52,292 bases of DNA, taken from the NCBI RefSeq assembly GCF_910578445.1, contig NZ_CAJTQC010000009.1, positions 47,135-99,426 on the forward strand. The letters run 5' to 3'. Positions 7,820-16,031 of the stretch are shown piece by piece. The notes below the pieces were generated by a model that was not told the origin of the DNA, did no database searches, and saw only the letters and a list, made by a program, of their open reading frames with translations. Source of the DNA: an uncultured Duncaniella sp. (lineage in GTDB: Bacteria > Bacteroidota > Bacteroidia > Bacteroidales > Muribaculaceae). Every line of letters starts with the position of its first letter. Positions within the stretch are counted from its first letter, which is position 1. The position numbers and the translations under genes are program-made.

Positions 7820-7858
7820 GTTTATGGTTTAAGGCATGTCATGCCTTAAACCATAAAC
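7820..7858. promoter_or_regulatory. 18-bp perfect inverted repeat next to a start codon
   Basis: gtttatggtttaaggcat (7820-7837) pairs perfectly with its complement at 7841-7858 across a 3-base loop. It lies between the end of prolyl oligopeptidase (7920) and the lipoprotein ATG (7810, both minus). On the plus strand it is followed by four T. On the minus strand no T run follows, so a simple minus-strand terminator is doubtful. It may be an RNA hairpin at the lipoprotein ribosome site or a processing site. Confidence 0.7.
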
Positions 7859-7919
7859 TTTTCAGTGGCCTTTGGAGGCGTTAAATTTTACATCTTAAAA
7901 AATCTGCGACTCATTCGTG

Positions 7920-10049
7920 TCATTTAGGCTCTATGCCGAGGTTGTCAAACATGAACGAGTACATGTCGGTGTATTCCTCAAGCACCTTGGCTATGGGCTT
8001 GCCTGCTCCGTGGCCTGCCTTGGAGTCGATGCGGATGAGTTTGGGAGCGTCGCCGGTATCCGATGCCTGAAGGGTTGCGGCATACTTGAATGAGTGTGCG
8101 GGCACTACGCGGTCGTCGTGGTCAGCCGTGGTGACGAGGATTGCGGGATAGGGTGTGCCGTCGTTCTTGATATTGTGGATGGGCGAGTATTCGAAGAGAT
8201 ACTTGGCCATTTCGGGTGAGTCGGCGCTTGTGCCGTAGTCCGAAGCCCAGTTCCAGCCGATGGTGAAGAGATGGTAGCGCATCATGTCCATTACGCCCAC
8301 ACGGGGGATTGCGACTTTGAACAGGTCGGGACGCAGGTTGACTGTCGCGCCTACGAGCAGACCGCCGTTGCTGCCGCCTTCGATTGTGAGATAGTCGGGT
8401 GAGGTCCAGCCTTCGTCAATGAGATATTCGGCTGCAGCGATGAAGTCGTTGAACACGTTGAGCTTGTTCATCTTTGTTCCGGCTTCGTGCCATGCCTCGC
8501 CATACTCAGAGCCACCGCGGAGGTTGGCCTGCGCATAGATGACACCGTTTTCAAGCAGGAAGAGACGGTTGGGCGAGAATCCCGGGGTAAGCGATACGTT
8601 GAAACCGCCGTAGCCGTAGAGGTAGACGGGATTCTTTCCGTTGCGCTCAAGACCTTTCTTATAGGTGAGGAACATGGGGACTTTAGTGCCGTCGGCCGAG
8701 GTGTAGAACACCTGTTCCGTTACGTAGTCGTCGAGGTTTACGTCCTTGATTTCAGGCTGGAAGAGCATGCGGCTTTCACCTGTCTTCACGTCATAGGCAT
8801 ACTGTGCTGCCGGTGAGGTGAATGAAGTGAACGTATAGTAGATGTCCTCGGGATATTTGCGCTCGGTGTAGAGGCTGACCGAACCATAGCCGGGGAGCTT
8901 CATGTCGCCCTCCTTTTTGCCGTCGATGGAATAGATGGCAATCTGGTTGGCTGCATCTTTCTCATAGGTGAGGAAGAGCTTGTCGCCGGCAAACTGTGCG
9001 CCTGTCAGCACGCCTTCGGCTTCGGGGACGAGTTCTTTCCAGTTCTCGATTGAGGGATTGGCAAGATCGGCCACCATAAGACGGTTTTTGGGTGCGCCGT
9101 ATGAGGTGAGGATGTATATCTTGTTGTTGATGACGTCGATGACACCGTTGCTGTATTCCTGAGTCGGAGCCATTGTCACCCATGCTCCGTTCTTACGGAC
9201 TTTGAGCTCGTTGCCCACGCCTTGGCCGCCTACGCTGACAAACAAGACTGGCTGTGACTCAGCCACGTCGGCCGAATGGAAGTGGAACGGATGTGCCGGG
9301 TCGCTGAATGCCACTGTGTCATCGCTCTGTGGAGTTCCGATTTTGTGATAGTAGACAAGATGGTTCTGGTTGGCGTTTGAGAATTCCTTGCCGGCCTCGG
9401 GTGCGGGGTAGGCGCTGTAGTAGAATCCGTCGCCGTCCCATGAAGCTCCTGTGAATTTGGCCCACTTTATGTGGTCGGGAAGGAGTTCTTTTGTCTTTGT
9501 GTCCATCACGTAGATTTCGGTCCAGTCGCTGCCGCTGCGGCTGATGGTGTAGGCGGTATATTTGCCGTCTTTCGACTGGAATACGCCGGTGAGCGCCACT
9601 GTTCCGTCGTCGCTGAGCTTGTTGGGGTCAAGGAAAACTTCGCGCTCGGTGGAGTCGAGGGTCGGTTTGCGGTAGAGAATCGACTGGTTCTGGAGTCCGT
9701 CGTTCTCATAGAAATAAAACATTCCGTCGTTTTCACGATAGGTCAGACCGCGCTTCATGTAGTTGTTGAGGTCGGTGAGGCGCGAGTTGATTTTCGAGCG
9801 GAAGGGGATTTTTGAGAGATAAGCGTTGGTTACCGCGTTCTCGGCCTCGACCCATTTGAGCGTTTCGGCTGCGGTGTCGTTTTCGAGAGGACGGTAGTTG
9901 TCGGGGACGACCATACCGAAAATAGTGTCGACTGTCCCGTCGGCAGGAGCTGCGGGATATGACAGCTGCTTCTGTTGCGAGCAGCTTCCAAATGTCGCGA
10001 GAGCCATTGTGGTCATGAGCGAATAGCCTAAGTTTCGTGATATTGACAT
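7920..10049 (-). CDS. Prolyl oligopeptidase (S9A family serine peptidase), exported
   Basis: This 709-residue peptidase cleaves after proline in short peptides. It has the typical two-part build: an N-terminal seven-bladed propeller (about 70-440) and a C-terminal alpha/beta hydrolase. The serine is in EGGSNGGLL (about residue 560), the Asp in DHDDRVVP (about 640) and the His in KAGHGAGKP (about 680). The N-terminus MSISRNLGYSLMTTMALATFGSC looks like a lipoprotein signal with Cys about 23, so the enzyme probably acts in the periplasm or at the surface, unlike cytoplasmic homologues. A TAAATTTG box at 10083-10090 (minus) lies in front. Confidence 0.92.
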   Translation of the reverse strand: MSISRNLGYSLMTTMALATFGSCSQQKQLSYPAAPADGTVDTIFGMVVPDNYRPLENDTAAETLKWVEAENAVTNAYLSKIPFRSKINSRLTDLNNYMKRGLTYRENDGMFYFYENDGLQNQSILYRKPTLDSTEREVFLDPNKLSDDGTVALTGVFQSKDGKYTAYTISRSGSDWTEIYVMDTKTKELLPDHIKWAKFTGASWDGDGFYYSAYPAPEAGKEFSNANQNHLVYYHKIGTPQSDDTVAFSDPAHPFHFHSADVAESQPVLFVSVGGQGVGNELKVRKNGAWVTMAPTQEYSNGVIDVINNKIYILTSYGAPKNRLMVADLANPSIENWKELVPEAEGVLTGAQFAGDKLFLTYEKDAANQIAIYSIDGKKEGDMKLPGYGSVSLYTERKYPEDIYYTFTSFTSPAAQYAYDVKTGESRMLFQPEIKDVNLDDYVTEQVFYTSADGTKVPMFLTYKKGLERNGKNPVYLYGYGGFNVSLTPGFSPNRLFLLENGVIYAQANLRGGSEYGEAWHEAGTKMNKLNVFNDFIAAAEYLIDEGWTSPDYLTIEGGSNGGLLVGATVNLRPDLFKVAIPRVGVMDMMRYHLFTIGWNWASDYGTSADSPEMAKYLFEYSPIHNIKNDGTPYPAILVTTADHDDRVVPAHSFKYAATLQASDTGDAPKLIRIDSKAGHGAGKPIAKVLEEYTDMYSFMFDNLGIEPK

Positions 10050-10082
10050 AGTTGCTTGTTGAAGAAATGTGACTTACATCCA

Positions 10083-10090
10083 CAAATTTA
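10083..10090 (-). promoter_or_regulatory. Promoter -7 box of the prolyl oligopeptidase gene
   Basis: TAAATTTG on the minus strand matches TAnnTTTG and lies 33 bp before the start codon. A TTGACA occurs about 20 bases further upstream. Confidence 0.6.
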
Positions 10091-10188
10091 CGATTTAATT
10101 TCCAATCTTTGTCAACAGTTCGAATTTTTTAATACAAACCACGCTCTGGCGACCGCTGAAAACGGATTGTATGGATATGCCAAATGCA

Positions 10189-10231
10189 CAGCCGGCAGAA
10201 TAGTCCGTAATCGGACCTGTTCTGTCGGCTG
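10189..10231 (-). terminator. Strong hairpin after the VWA gene, possible terminator
   Basis: cagccggcagaa pairs with ttctgtcggctg (one G-U), enclosing a smaller stem tccg/cgga. It lies 50 bp after the stop of the VWA lipoprotein (minus). There is only a short T stretch downstream on the minus strand, so the terminator reading is tentative. Confidence 0.45.
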
Positions 10232-10280
10232 GCATCGTGTTGATTATCCGGCTGTGTGCCGGAGAGGTTTCAGTTGTCGT

Positions 10281-11417
10281 TTAGAGGGCTTCGAAGATAA
10301 CGGTGAACGTACGTTCGGCGCGTACCGTACCGTCTTCCGAGAGTATGGTTATGCGCACTTCATGTGGCTGACCGTCCATAAGGTCGCGGATATTGGTTAT
10401 GCGTACAACATAAGAGTTTCGCATCGCGTCAGTCACGGGGAGGTCTTCGAGTGTCACTCCGGTGAAACTGCTGTTTGTATAGATTACAGTACCGCCGGTA
10501 TATTCCGACATCAGGCGGTTTGCTTCATATCTGTCTGAGCTCTCTGATGAGCTGTACACGGTATGGATTGTACCCAATGTCGTGTCCCAATCGCTAAGGA
10601 GTGATTCGACTGAGAAACGGTCGATGTTACGATTCTGATTAGGCTCGTCGGTGAAATTTACAAAAATTCTGTTGGCGTTTTTGCGGAACGTAAACAAGTC
10701 GGTAGCAAAGCGGAGTGCGGCCATTCCACATTCATAAGAAGAATTGCCTCCTGTGCGGTACGATTCTGCATTAGAGATGAATGTCTCAGCGTCAGAATCG
10801 GTAAATCCCATGGTTCGAGATGTCCCGGAAATGCCCGGACGGTTGAGATAATCGCTGAGGTTCTGGTAAGAAGTTACATTCATAGCTCCGGTGATTGCGC
10901 CATCGTAGCCTACACAACCAAACTGAATGTCAAGGCTGGTCTTTGATAGCTTTTCGGCCCATGCGGTTATATCGCGTGCTATTGCATTGGCTTCCTGCGA
11001 CATTGATCCGGAGTTGTCTACGAGGAAAACGAGGTCGACAGGCACTGTGCGTTCGTTGTTGTCGTCGGCTGTATTGTAGACTTTTACGCCTTTCGGCTGT
11101 CCGTCGACTTCAATCCAGATGTTTTGTCCGATTTCGCCAGTGCCGAGCAGTCGAAGCCATTCGAGGGTTGCTTTGTCCTGAATGCCTGTCATGTCGATTC
11201 TGAAAACGGCAGCTCCCTCCTCATCTACAGTTGTATACTGTATGTTGGGGATAGTGGCGTTGGGTTCGTCGTTGAGTTCGGGGTTCGGCTGGGCCTGATT
11301 GTCTTTGGGGATGTCGGTACGGTCTTCGGGAGTCGTTTTGTCGTCATCGGAGCAAGACGTGAGTGGGAATGCGCAGGCACAGAGCAGTGCTGCACAGCTC
11401 AAAAATTTGAGGTTCAT
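10281..11417 (-). CDS. VWA-domain lipoprotein
   Basis: This 378-residue protein has a lipoprotein signal (FPLTSC, Cys22) and an acidic, Pro/Asn-rich linker (about 23-60). A short beta-rich module follows, then a von Willebrand type A domain from about residue 126. The MIDAS metal site is evident as DNSGSMS (D134-x-S136-x-S138), with a downstream threonine/aspartate region (GFTDSDAETF). Such proteins mediate metal-dependent protein contacts at the cell surface. The C-terminal 60 residues (RITNIRDLMDGQPHEVRITILSEDGTVRAERTF) resemble a beta-sandwich end. It is a single-gene unit with its own promoter. The ligand is unknown. Confidence 0.85.
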   Translation of the reverse strand: MNLKFLSCAALLCACAFPLTSCSDDDKTTPEDRTDIPKDNQAQPNPELNDEPNATIPNIQYTTVDEEGAAVFRIDMTGIQDKATLEWLRLLGTGEIGQNIWIEVDGQPKGVKVYNTADDNNERTVPVDLVFLVDNSGSMSQEANAIARDITAWAEKLSKTSLDIQFGCVGYDGAITGAMNVTSYQNLSDYLNRPGISGTSRTMGFTDSDAETFISNAESYRTGGNSSYECGMAALRFATDLFTFRKNANRIFVNFTDEPNQNRNIDRFSVESLLSDWDTTLGTIHTVYSSSESSDRYEANRLMSEYTGGTVIYTNSSFTGVTLEDLPVTDAMRNSYVVRITNIRDLMDGQPHEVRITILSEDGTVRAERTFTVIFEAL

Positions 11418-11522
11418 GATGTGTAAATAAAAATAGGTTAAAAAAAATATAGCTAATATCGCTTATAGCAACTTATTTTCTTGTACTTATAGCTGATTGT
11501 GTATTGTGGCGGTATCCGGATG

Positions 11523-11530
11523 CAAAATTA
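11523..11530 (-). promoter_or_regulatory. Promoter -7 box of the VWA gene
   Basis: TAATTTTG on the minus strand, about 106 bp before the VWA start codon, gives a leader of roughly 100 nt. The intervening A/T-rich DNA shows no other signal. Confidence 0.55.
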
Positions 11531-11624
11531 ATTAATTATTTTTAATAAAAGTGTCTTATCTGTAAAAAAAATATAGGATGTCTCGCCGACCTTTGATTTT
11601 CAATCGATTATTGTTGAGAGGATA

Positions 11625-11666
11625 TGAAAAATGTCGCATACCAGTTTTTACAAGGAATGCGACATT
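11625..11666 (-). terminator. Terminator of the two tiny minus-strand genes
   Basis: On the minus strand AATGTCGCAT and ATGCGACATT form a perfect 10-bp stem (11630-11666) with a 17-base loop, followed by TTTTTC. It lies about 145 bp after the 33-aa gene. Confidence 0.7.
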
Positions 11667-11811
11667 CGTGGATATTGTTGGATTTTGTCTGTGGATAGAC
11701 TTAAATAAGGGACGAGTCTGAACGTCTGTGGTGGTTTGACGGCACTATTACCGCTTTTAATCTGTCGTTTGCCGACGTTCTATGTCCCGTTTGGGCGTAT
11801 GTGCCTGACTT

Positions 11812-11913
11812 TTAGAGCTCGTGATAGTTCTGAGAGTCATTGACACGATACATGAGGGCTGCTGATTCGCAATACCACTCGATGGCTTTTTTGACCATTT
11901 TTGTTACTTTCAT
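11812..11913 (-). CDS. Tiny protein of unknown function (33 aa)
   Basis: ATG at 11913 opens a 33-codon frame ending in TAA at 11812-11814. The product begins MKVTKMVKKAIEWYCESAAL and ends RVNDSQNYHEL: a basic amphipathic helix with one Cys, then a polar tail. It lies about 106 bp downstream of another tiny frame on the same strand. Both sit between a clear promoter (12313-12320) and a terminator (11625-11666), which supports a real two-gene transcript. I do not recognise the family. Conservation elsewhere is the deciding test. Confidence 0.5.
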   Translation of the reverse strand: MKVTKMVKKAIEWYCESAALMYRVNDSQNYHEL

Positions 11914-12019
11914 AATGTGTTCATTTTAAAAGTTAAACATACATGGGATTAATTGATTGAGCTCGTGAGGCAAGAGACGTGAGGAGAAAGCCTCGGGAGC
12001 GTGTAGTGGTGTGTGTAGT

Positions 12020-12142
12020 TCATTTTTCCTCGTCCAGAGAGCGGAAACTGCAGTCGCCGGTAGGACGAAAACAGTCTCGCTCGCCGAGAGTACGGAAGAA
12101 AGTGTGAACGTCTGCCTTGAGAACTTTAAACATGTTGTTCAT
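12020..12142 (-). CDS. Tiny protein of unknown function (40 aa)
   Basis: ATG at 12142 opens a 40-codon frame ending in TGA at 12020-12022. The product begins MNNMFKVLKADVHTFFRTLG and continues with a segment containing two Cys (RDCFRPTGDCSFRSLDEEK). It is the first gene of a probable two-gene transcript with the 33-aa frame, starting from a TAACTTTG promoter and carrying a leader of about 160 nt. No signal peptide or membrane helix is seen. The family is unrecognised. Confidence 0.5.
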   Translation of the reverse strand: MNNMFKVLKADVHTFFRTLGERDCFRPTGDCSFRSLDEEK

Positions 12143-12312
12143 AATTGCAGAATTTTAAATTAAACCTAATAAAAACAATCTTTAATAAAACAATCTTTAC
12201 CTTTTTTTCTTATTCCGCAGGCTGTTTTACTGAATCCATCTCTATGGAAATTCAGTTTCTTTTGCAGCTTGCTTGTTGACTTGCGTCAATTACTAAACAA
12301 TCGAATACGCTG

Positions 12313-12320
12313 CAAAGTTA
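12313..12320 (-). promoter_or_regulatory. Promoter -7 box of the tiny-gene transcript
   Basis: TAACTTTG followed by C on the minus strand is a strong match to the Bacteroidota -7 element. The -33 element is weak. It lies in the gap upstream of the 40-aa gene, 140 bp after the ApbE stop, and faces the tiny genes. Confidence 0.55.
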
Positions 12321-12459
12321 GATAGAATTTGTGGAATTATGTTATAAAAATATGTTGTTTAACACAAAACCTGCCTGAAACGGCTCTAATTTCGGTATTT
12401 TAACAATGTTAATTAAAAGTGTTAAAGCTACACTTATCCTTTATTTTCGTCTTATGCCG

Positions 12460-13485
12460 TCATTTTCTGATTTCAGGAAAGCCCTGAGTCGGGACTATGA
12501 CATAGCTTGAATCAGCCGGATTTAGGGTGACCAGAAGCGCTTCTATGCCACTGAGACTGTCGAGCATCGCTATGGCACTGTCGGAACTCATGGCCATGCA
12601 GGCTGTGGCATAGGCATCGGCCTCCATTGCTGACGGTGCGATGACTGTCGCCGACAGCAGGTCGGTGTGGGCCGGGAGTCCGTCGGAGGTGCTGATGGTG
12701 TGCCATACACGTCCCGAAGGGGTCTGCTTGAAATTGCGGTAGTTGCCTGAGGTGGCGATTCCGCAGTCGGTCACGGCGATTACAGCCATGCGTGAATGGA
12801 TGACCGATGTGTCGTTTTCGAGAGGGGCATCGACCATGATGCGCCACTCCTCGCCACGTGGATTTTTCCCGCTGAGGGCGATTTCTCCGCCGATTTCAAT
12901 CATGAAGTCCTCACATCCGTTGCGTCGCAGCATCTCTCCGACGAGGTCACAGCCGTAGCCCTTTGTGATGGCCGAGAAATTGAACTCTGTCTGCGGCGTT
13001 TTGCGGACAATGTGGTTTCCGCTGTCGATACGGCACTCGGAAATCCCTACCGAGCACATCACGCTGTCGAGCATCTCGCGTGTCGGCTCTACACCTGTCT
13101 TCCTGTAGCCGAATCCCCAGAGGTTGATGAGTGGGGCGAGTGTCGGGTCGAAGCGTCCGTAGCTTGCGCGGTTCACTTCCTGCGATTTGAGGAATATACG
13201 TCTGACAAGCGAGTCTGCCTCGCAGACCTCCCCACGGTTTATGCGCGAAATCAAGGAGCTGTCGTTGAATGGCGACAGCGACATCTCGACCTGTTTCATC
13301 ACCTTGATGATTGAATCGTTGAGGTCGCGGTCTGAATTATAGCATATATTATAGGTGGTGTTCCAGACTCCTCCCTGAAAGCTGCGGTAGGCTGTCGCTC
13401 CGTTGCATGAACTGATGAGCGTGAGTGACATTAGTACACCAAACAGGTACAGAATCTTCCATTTTGTAAGAATATTACGGGTCAT
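12460..13485 (-). CDS. apbE: FAD:protein FMN transferase (ApbE family lipoprotein)
   Basis: This 341-residue enzyme attaches FMN covalently to Ser/Thr of periplasmic redox proteins such as RnfG/NqrC. It has a lipoprotein signal (LTLISSC, Cys about 27). Family motifs are in order: TTYNICYN near residue 45, the FDPTLAPLINLWGFG block (about 113-127), NFSAITKGYGCDLV (about 168-181), the IEIGGEIALSGKNPRGEEWRI block (about 197-217) and the metal-binding end SATVIAPSAMEADAYATACMAM. Length and order match the family, so it should be active at the periplasmic face. Its flavoprotein clients are not in this window. It is divergent from the DJ-1-like gene. Confidence 0.92.
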   Translation of the reverse strand: MTRNILTKWKILYLFGVLMSLTLISSCNGATAYRSFQGGVWNTTYNICYNSDRDLNDSIIKVMKQVEMSLSPFNDSSLISRINRGEVCEADSLVRRIFLKSQEVNRASYGRFDPTLAPLINLWGFGYRKTGVEPTREMLDSVMCSVGISECRIDSGNHIVRKTPQTEFNFSAITKGYGCDLVGEMLRRNGCEDFMIEIGGEIALSGKNPRGEEWRIMVDAPLENDTSVIHSRMAVIAVTDCGIATSGNYRNFKQTPSGRVWHTISTSDGLPAHTDLLSATVIAPSAMEADAYATACMAMSSDSAIAMLDSLSGIEALLVTLNPADSSYVIVPTQGFPEIRK

Positions 13486-13501
13486 AACAGTAATTTTTCT
13501 T

Positions 13502-13509
13502 CAAAATTA
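13502..13509 (-). promoter_or_regulatory. Promoter -7 box of apbE
   Basis: TAATTTTG on the minus strand lies 17 bp before the apbE start codon, leaving a very short leader. No clear -33 partner is seen. Confidence 0.45.
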
Positions 13510-13532
13510 CTAAAATAATCAAAAATAATGGA

Positions 13533-13540
13533 TATATTTG
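13533..13540 (+). promoter_or_regulatory. Promoter -7 box of the DJ-1-like gene
   Basis: TATATTTG followed by C is a strong -7 match. The predicted start is near 13546, about 57 bp before ATG 13603, so the transcript includes the longer reading frame with the signal-peptide-like start. Confidence 0.6.
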
Positions 13541-13602
13541 CGATTAACTTGTGTTACATATGAAAAACCTAATATCACTAACCTATCTTTATACATCTCT
13601 CA

Positions 13603-14280
13603 ATGAAAAAAATTTCGCTATTGCTCTTTCCTCTTGTTGTTATGGCTCTGTTTACGTACGTTCTTTGCAAACCTACTGCCAGTGCTGAAACTAAGACTGA
13701 CTCAAACTTGAAAGAAGAGATAACTATTATGGAAAAGACTTATGTATTTCTCGCAGATGGCTTCGAGGAAATCGAGGCTCTCGCGACAGTAGACCTTCTC
13801 CGCCGTGCAGGCGTCAATGTGGAGACTGTGTCCGTCAATCCGACCCTTGCTGTAAAGGGTGCTCACGGTGTTGAGGTCGCAGCCGACATCATGCTTGCCG
13901 ACTGTCCTGAAGGTGCTAAAATGTATATACTTCCCGGCGGTATGCCCGGAGCGAAGAATCTGGCCGACAATGCACACGTCTGCCGTCTGCTCACCGCCCA
14001 GCACAAGAACGGAGGCAAGATTGCTGCCATTTGTGCCGCCCCTGCGGTCGTGCTTGCTCCGCTTGGTATAATTGACGGCTACGAGGCCACATGCTATCCC
14101 GGGTTTGAAGAGGGCGTGATTGCCGGTGGAGCCCGTCACAAGAACCAGCGTGTGGTTGTCGACCGCAATGTCATCACCGCCAACGGACCGTCGTCGGCTA
14201 TTCCTTTTGCCCTCTCTATCATCGAGGCCCTCAAGAATCAGGACAGCGCCGACACTGTTGCCAAAGGCATCCTCCTCTGA
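13603..14280 (+). CDS. DJ-1/PfpI family protein with an N-terminal signal-like extension
   Basis: This 225-residue DJ-1/PfpI protein belongs to a family of glyoxalase/deglycase-like or chaperone-like proteins. The family core starts at internal Met43 (MEKTYVFLADGFEEIEAL). The conserved acidic residue is in FEEIE and the nucleophilic Cys in AAICAAPAVV (Cys144). The first 42 residues (MKKISLLLFPLVVMALFTYVL then a polar linker) look like a signal peptide or membrane anchor, unusual for a family that is normally cytoplasmic. Starting at 13729 would give the ordinary 183-residue enzyme. The promoter position allows either start. A strong bidirectional terminator follows. Confidence 0.85.
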   Translation: MKKISLLLFPLVVMALFTYVLCKPTASAETKTDSNLKEEITIMEKTYVFLADGFEEIEALATVDLLRRAGVNVETVSVNPTLAVKGAHGVEVAADIMLADCPEGAKMYILPGGMPGAKNLADNAHVCRLLTAQHKNGGKIAAICAAPAVVLAPLGIIDGYEATCYPGFEEGVIAGGARHKNQRVVVDRNVITANGPSSAIPFALSIIEALKNQDSADTVAKGILL

Positions 14281-14317
14281 CAATCAATAGGCCACGGATG
14301 CCGGACCGTTGCCTTGT

Positions 14318-14404
14318 AAAAACAGCATATTTCATTCATTCCCCTCGGAATCGGCTTCAAGTGAAGTCCTCCTGTCAGGTAATGAATGAAATATGCTGTT
14401 TTTA
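14318..14404. terminator. Bidirectional terminator between the DJ-1-like and lipid kinase genes
   Basis: AAAAACAGCATATTTCATTC with att pairs perfectly over about 22 bp with its complement at 14381-14403. It is A-rich on the left and T-rich on the right, so it works in both directions between convergent genes. The 40-base loop contains a second small hairpin (ggcttcaagtgaagtcc). Confidence 0.8.
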
Positions 14405-14449
14405 TTCCGGTCAGTGCGACCTTCGGATATGTCTTTAATGTGTGCCTGC

Positions 14450-15412
14450 TTACGCTTTCTGGAATATATTGGACACAGCGATTTTGAAATCGTTGAACAT
14501 CGCCGTCACCGGTGTGAGTATGGGTTTGAACGGACGGACAGTGCTCGGAGTGAATACGCGGAGACCATTGTGGTGGCAGCGGATGTCGAGACGGTCGGTC
14601 ATTTCCATCGGTTCGCCGTCGAGGTGTGAAGGGCCTCGGCGCTCGCGTTCGATAACTATATTGTCGGTGCGGAATGTGTTGATAAGCATGTTGCGCTCAA
14701 TCATGCCTGTCATCATGTCGACTCCGACAAGGGCGGTCGACAAAGTGTTGCCGGCATGGATTATGGTGACATCGAGAAGCCCGTCGTTGATTGAGGCGCT
14801 CGGGGCGATATAGGCGTTGTTGCCATATTGCGATGCGTTGCACACGGCCACGAGGAATGCCCGTTCGGTCAGCTTCTTGCCGTTGGCGCTGATCGTGTAG
14901 TATTCCGGCTCGTAATTGGCATATGTCTCAAATGTACTCTGGATATATGTGAGTTTGCCGCGTGTCTTCTTGCGTGCGAAAGCGGCGCTCACCGCGGCGT
15001 CAAACCCTACGCCGAACGTGCAGAAAAACTTGTTGTCGTTGACCGTTGCGTAGTCGATGTCTTCCGGGTGGTTTTCCATTATGACCTTCAGTCCCTCGCG
15101 GATGTCAATCGGAATTCCGAGATGGCGGGCCAGTCCGTTGCCGGATCCGCACGGCAGGATTCCGAGCACGACTCCTGTCCCGCAAAGAGCCGCAGCCGTT
15201 TCGTTGATTGTACCGTCGCCCCCGGCGGCAAGTACAATTCCACACCCTTTTTCCACGGCCGAAAGGGCAAGGCGTGTGGCATCACCGTGGCCTTTGGTGT
15301 AGACGGTTTCGACTTCCCAGCCAAGAGGGCTGAGCGACTCGGCGACCAGACGGTCAAGTCCGGCCTTATTGCGAGTGCCGGAGATAGGATTGATAATCAG
15401 ACGTACTTTCAT
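14450..15412 (-). CDS. Diacylglycerol kinase family lipid kinase (YegS/BmrU-like)
   Basis: This 320-residue soluble kinase of the DAGK catalytic family phosphorylates a lipid alcohol with ATP. It begins with the family strand MKVRLIINPISGT, carries the nucleotide motif GGDGT (64-68) followed by INE, and the PCGSGNGLARHLGIP block (87-101). The C-terminal beta domain includes GGDGT-distal contacts such as the DG-x-L motif (SINDGLLDVTII). I use ATG 15412 because the seven extra upstream residues are not conserved-looking. It starts 21 bp after the stop of the 106-aa gene, so the two form an operon. The substrate (diacylglycerol, sphingosine-type or other) is unknown. Sphingolipid kinases of Bacteroidales belong to this fold. 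Confidence 0.88.
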   Translation of the reverse strand: MKVRLIINPISGTRNKAGLDRLVAESLSPLGWEVETVYTKGHGDATRLALSAVEKGCGIVLAAGGDGTINETAAALCGTGVVLGILPCGSGNGLARHLGIPIDIREGLKVIMENHPEDIDYATVNDNKFFCTFGVGFDAAVSAAFARKKTRGKLTYIQSTFETYANYEPEYYTISANGKKLTERAFLVAVCNASQYGNNAYIAPSASINDGLLDVTIIHAGNTLSTALVGVDMMTGMIERNMLINTFRTDNIVIERERRGPSHLDGEPMEMTDRLDIRCHHNGLRVFTPSTVRPFKPILTPVTAMFNDFKIAVSNIFQKA

Positions 15413-15432
15413 GCAAGAGTGTTGAGAGGGCA

Positions 15433-15753
15433 TCAGATGGTTACGCGTCGCGTTGTAGTGCCAATCTTCAGAATATAGATTCCCTTGGCGCTCATGTGAA
15501 GTCGGTGAGTCCCGGCGGGGAGGGTTTCCTGCGAAATAAGCTGGCCGAGAATCGTGAAGACTTTGACGTTGACCTCTCGCTGGGATATCACATATATGTG
15601 CCCGTCGCGCACGGCAACGTCAGTCCATTCGGGGTCGCTTCGCTGTTCGGTGAATATGCGTCCGGGCGCGTCGACTGCCTCCCAGCGTGGGGCTGCTCCC
15701 GAAGTGAGCAGCGCTGAGATGACAATGAGCGCTATGACAATGAGTTGACGCAT
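15433..15753 (-). CDS. Small exported protein with a C-terminal sorting-like domain
   Basis: This 106-residue protein has a signal peptide (MRQLIVIALIVISALLTSGA). The rest is mostly a beta-sandwich segment (VNVKVFTILGQLISQETLPAGTHRLHMSAKGIYILKIG) that reads like the type IX secretion C-terminal domain of Bacteroidota: LGQ, then LPAG, then G-x-Y-x-L-x-I. Such a domain normally ends a large secreted protein; here almost nothing else is present. It may be a tiny surface protein or a remnant. The ATG at 15753 is used because the signal peptide starts there. It is the first gene of an operon with the lipid kinase. Confidence 0.65.
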   Translation of the reverse strand: MRQLIVIALIVISALLTSGAAPRWEAVDAPGRIFTEQRSDPEWTDVAVRDGHIYVISQREVNVKVFTILGQLISQETLPAGTHRLHMSAKGIYILKIGTTTRRVTI

Positions 15754-15786
15754 AGAGCGGAGATGTTTTATCTTTTTATTCTTTTG

Positions 15787-15794
15787 CAAAATTA
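15787..15794 (-). promoter_or_regulatory. Promoter -7 box of the small exported protein / lipid kinase operon
   Basis: TAATTTTG followed by C on the minus strand, 34 bp before ATG 15753. The extended in-frame start further upstream would lie outside this transcript. Confidence 0.6.
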
Positions 15795-15875
15795 AGAAAA
15801 ATTTCCCCGAATTGCAAAAGCATTGGTTCCGGGGGTTGAAAAAACTATCTCTTTTACTCTGATGTCGGCCGGTAT

Positions 15876-15920
15876 GAAAAAGACCGCCGTCATCCTTCTT
15901 TCCTCTAAGGATGGCGGCGG
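15876..15920 (-). terminator. Terminator after the choloylglycine hydrolase family gene
   Basis: On the minus strand the stem CCGCCATCCTT / AAGGATGACGGCGG (one mismatch) is followed by TCTTTTTC. It lies about 110 bp after the stop codon at 16032. Confidence 0.75.
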
Positions 15921-16031
15921 ATTTGCTGGTGGTTGTGTGTGTTTTTTTAGTATGTGTATTTCCGATAAGATAAAGAGTATGGAAAGGAAAGCCGGATGTC
16001 ATTTCCGGATTTTAGCTTTTTTTATCCCCTG

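Noticed and set aside
15754..16002. 83-codon N-terminal extension of the small exported protein
   Set aside because: It covers the promoter and the terminator of the next gene; the signal peptide starts at 15753.
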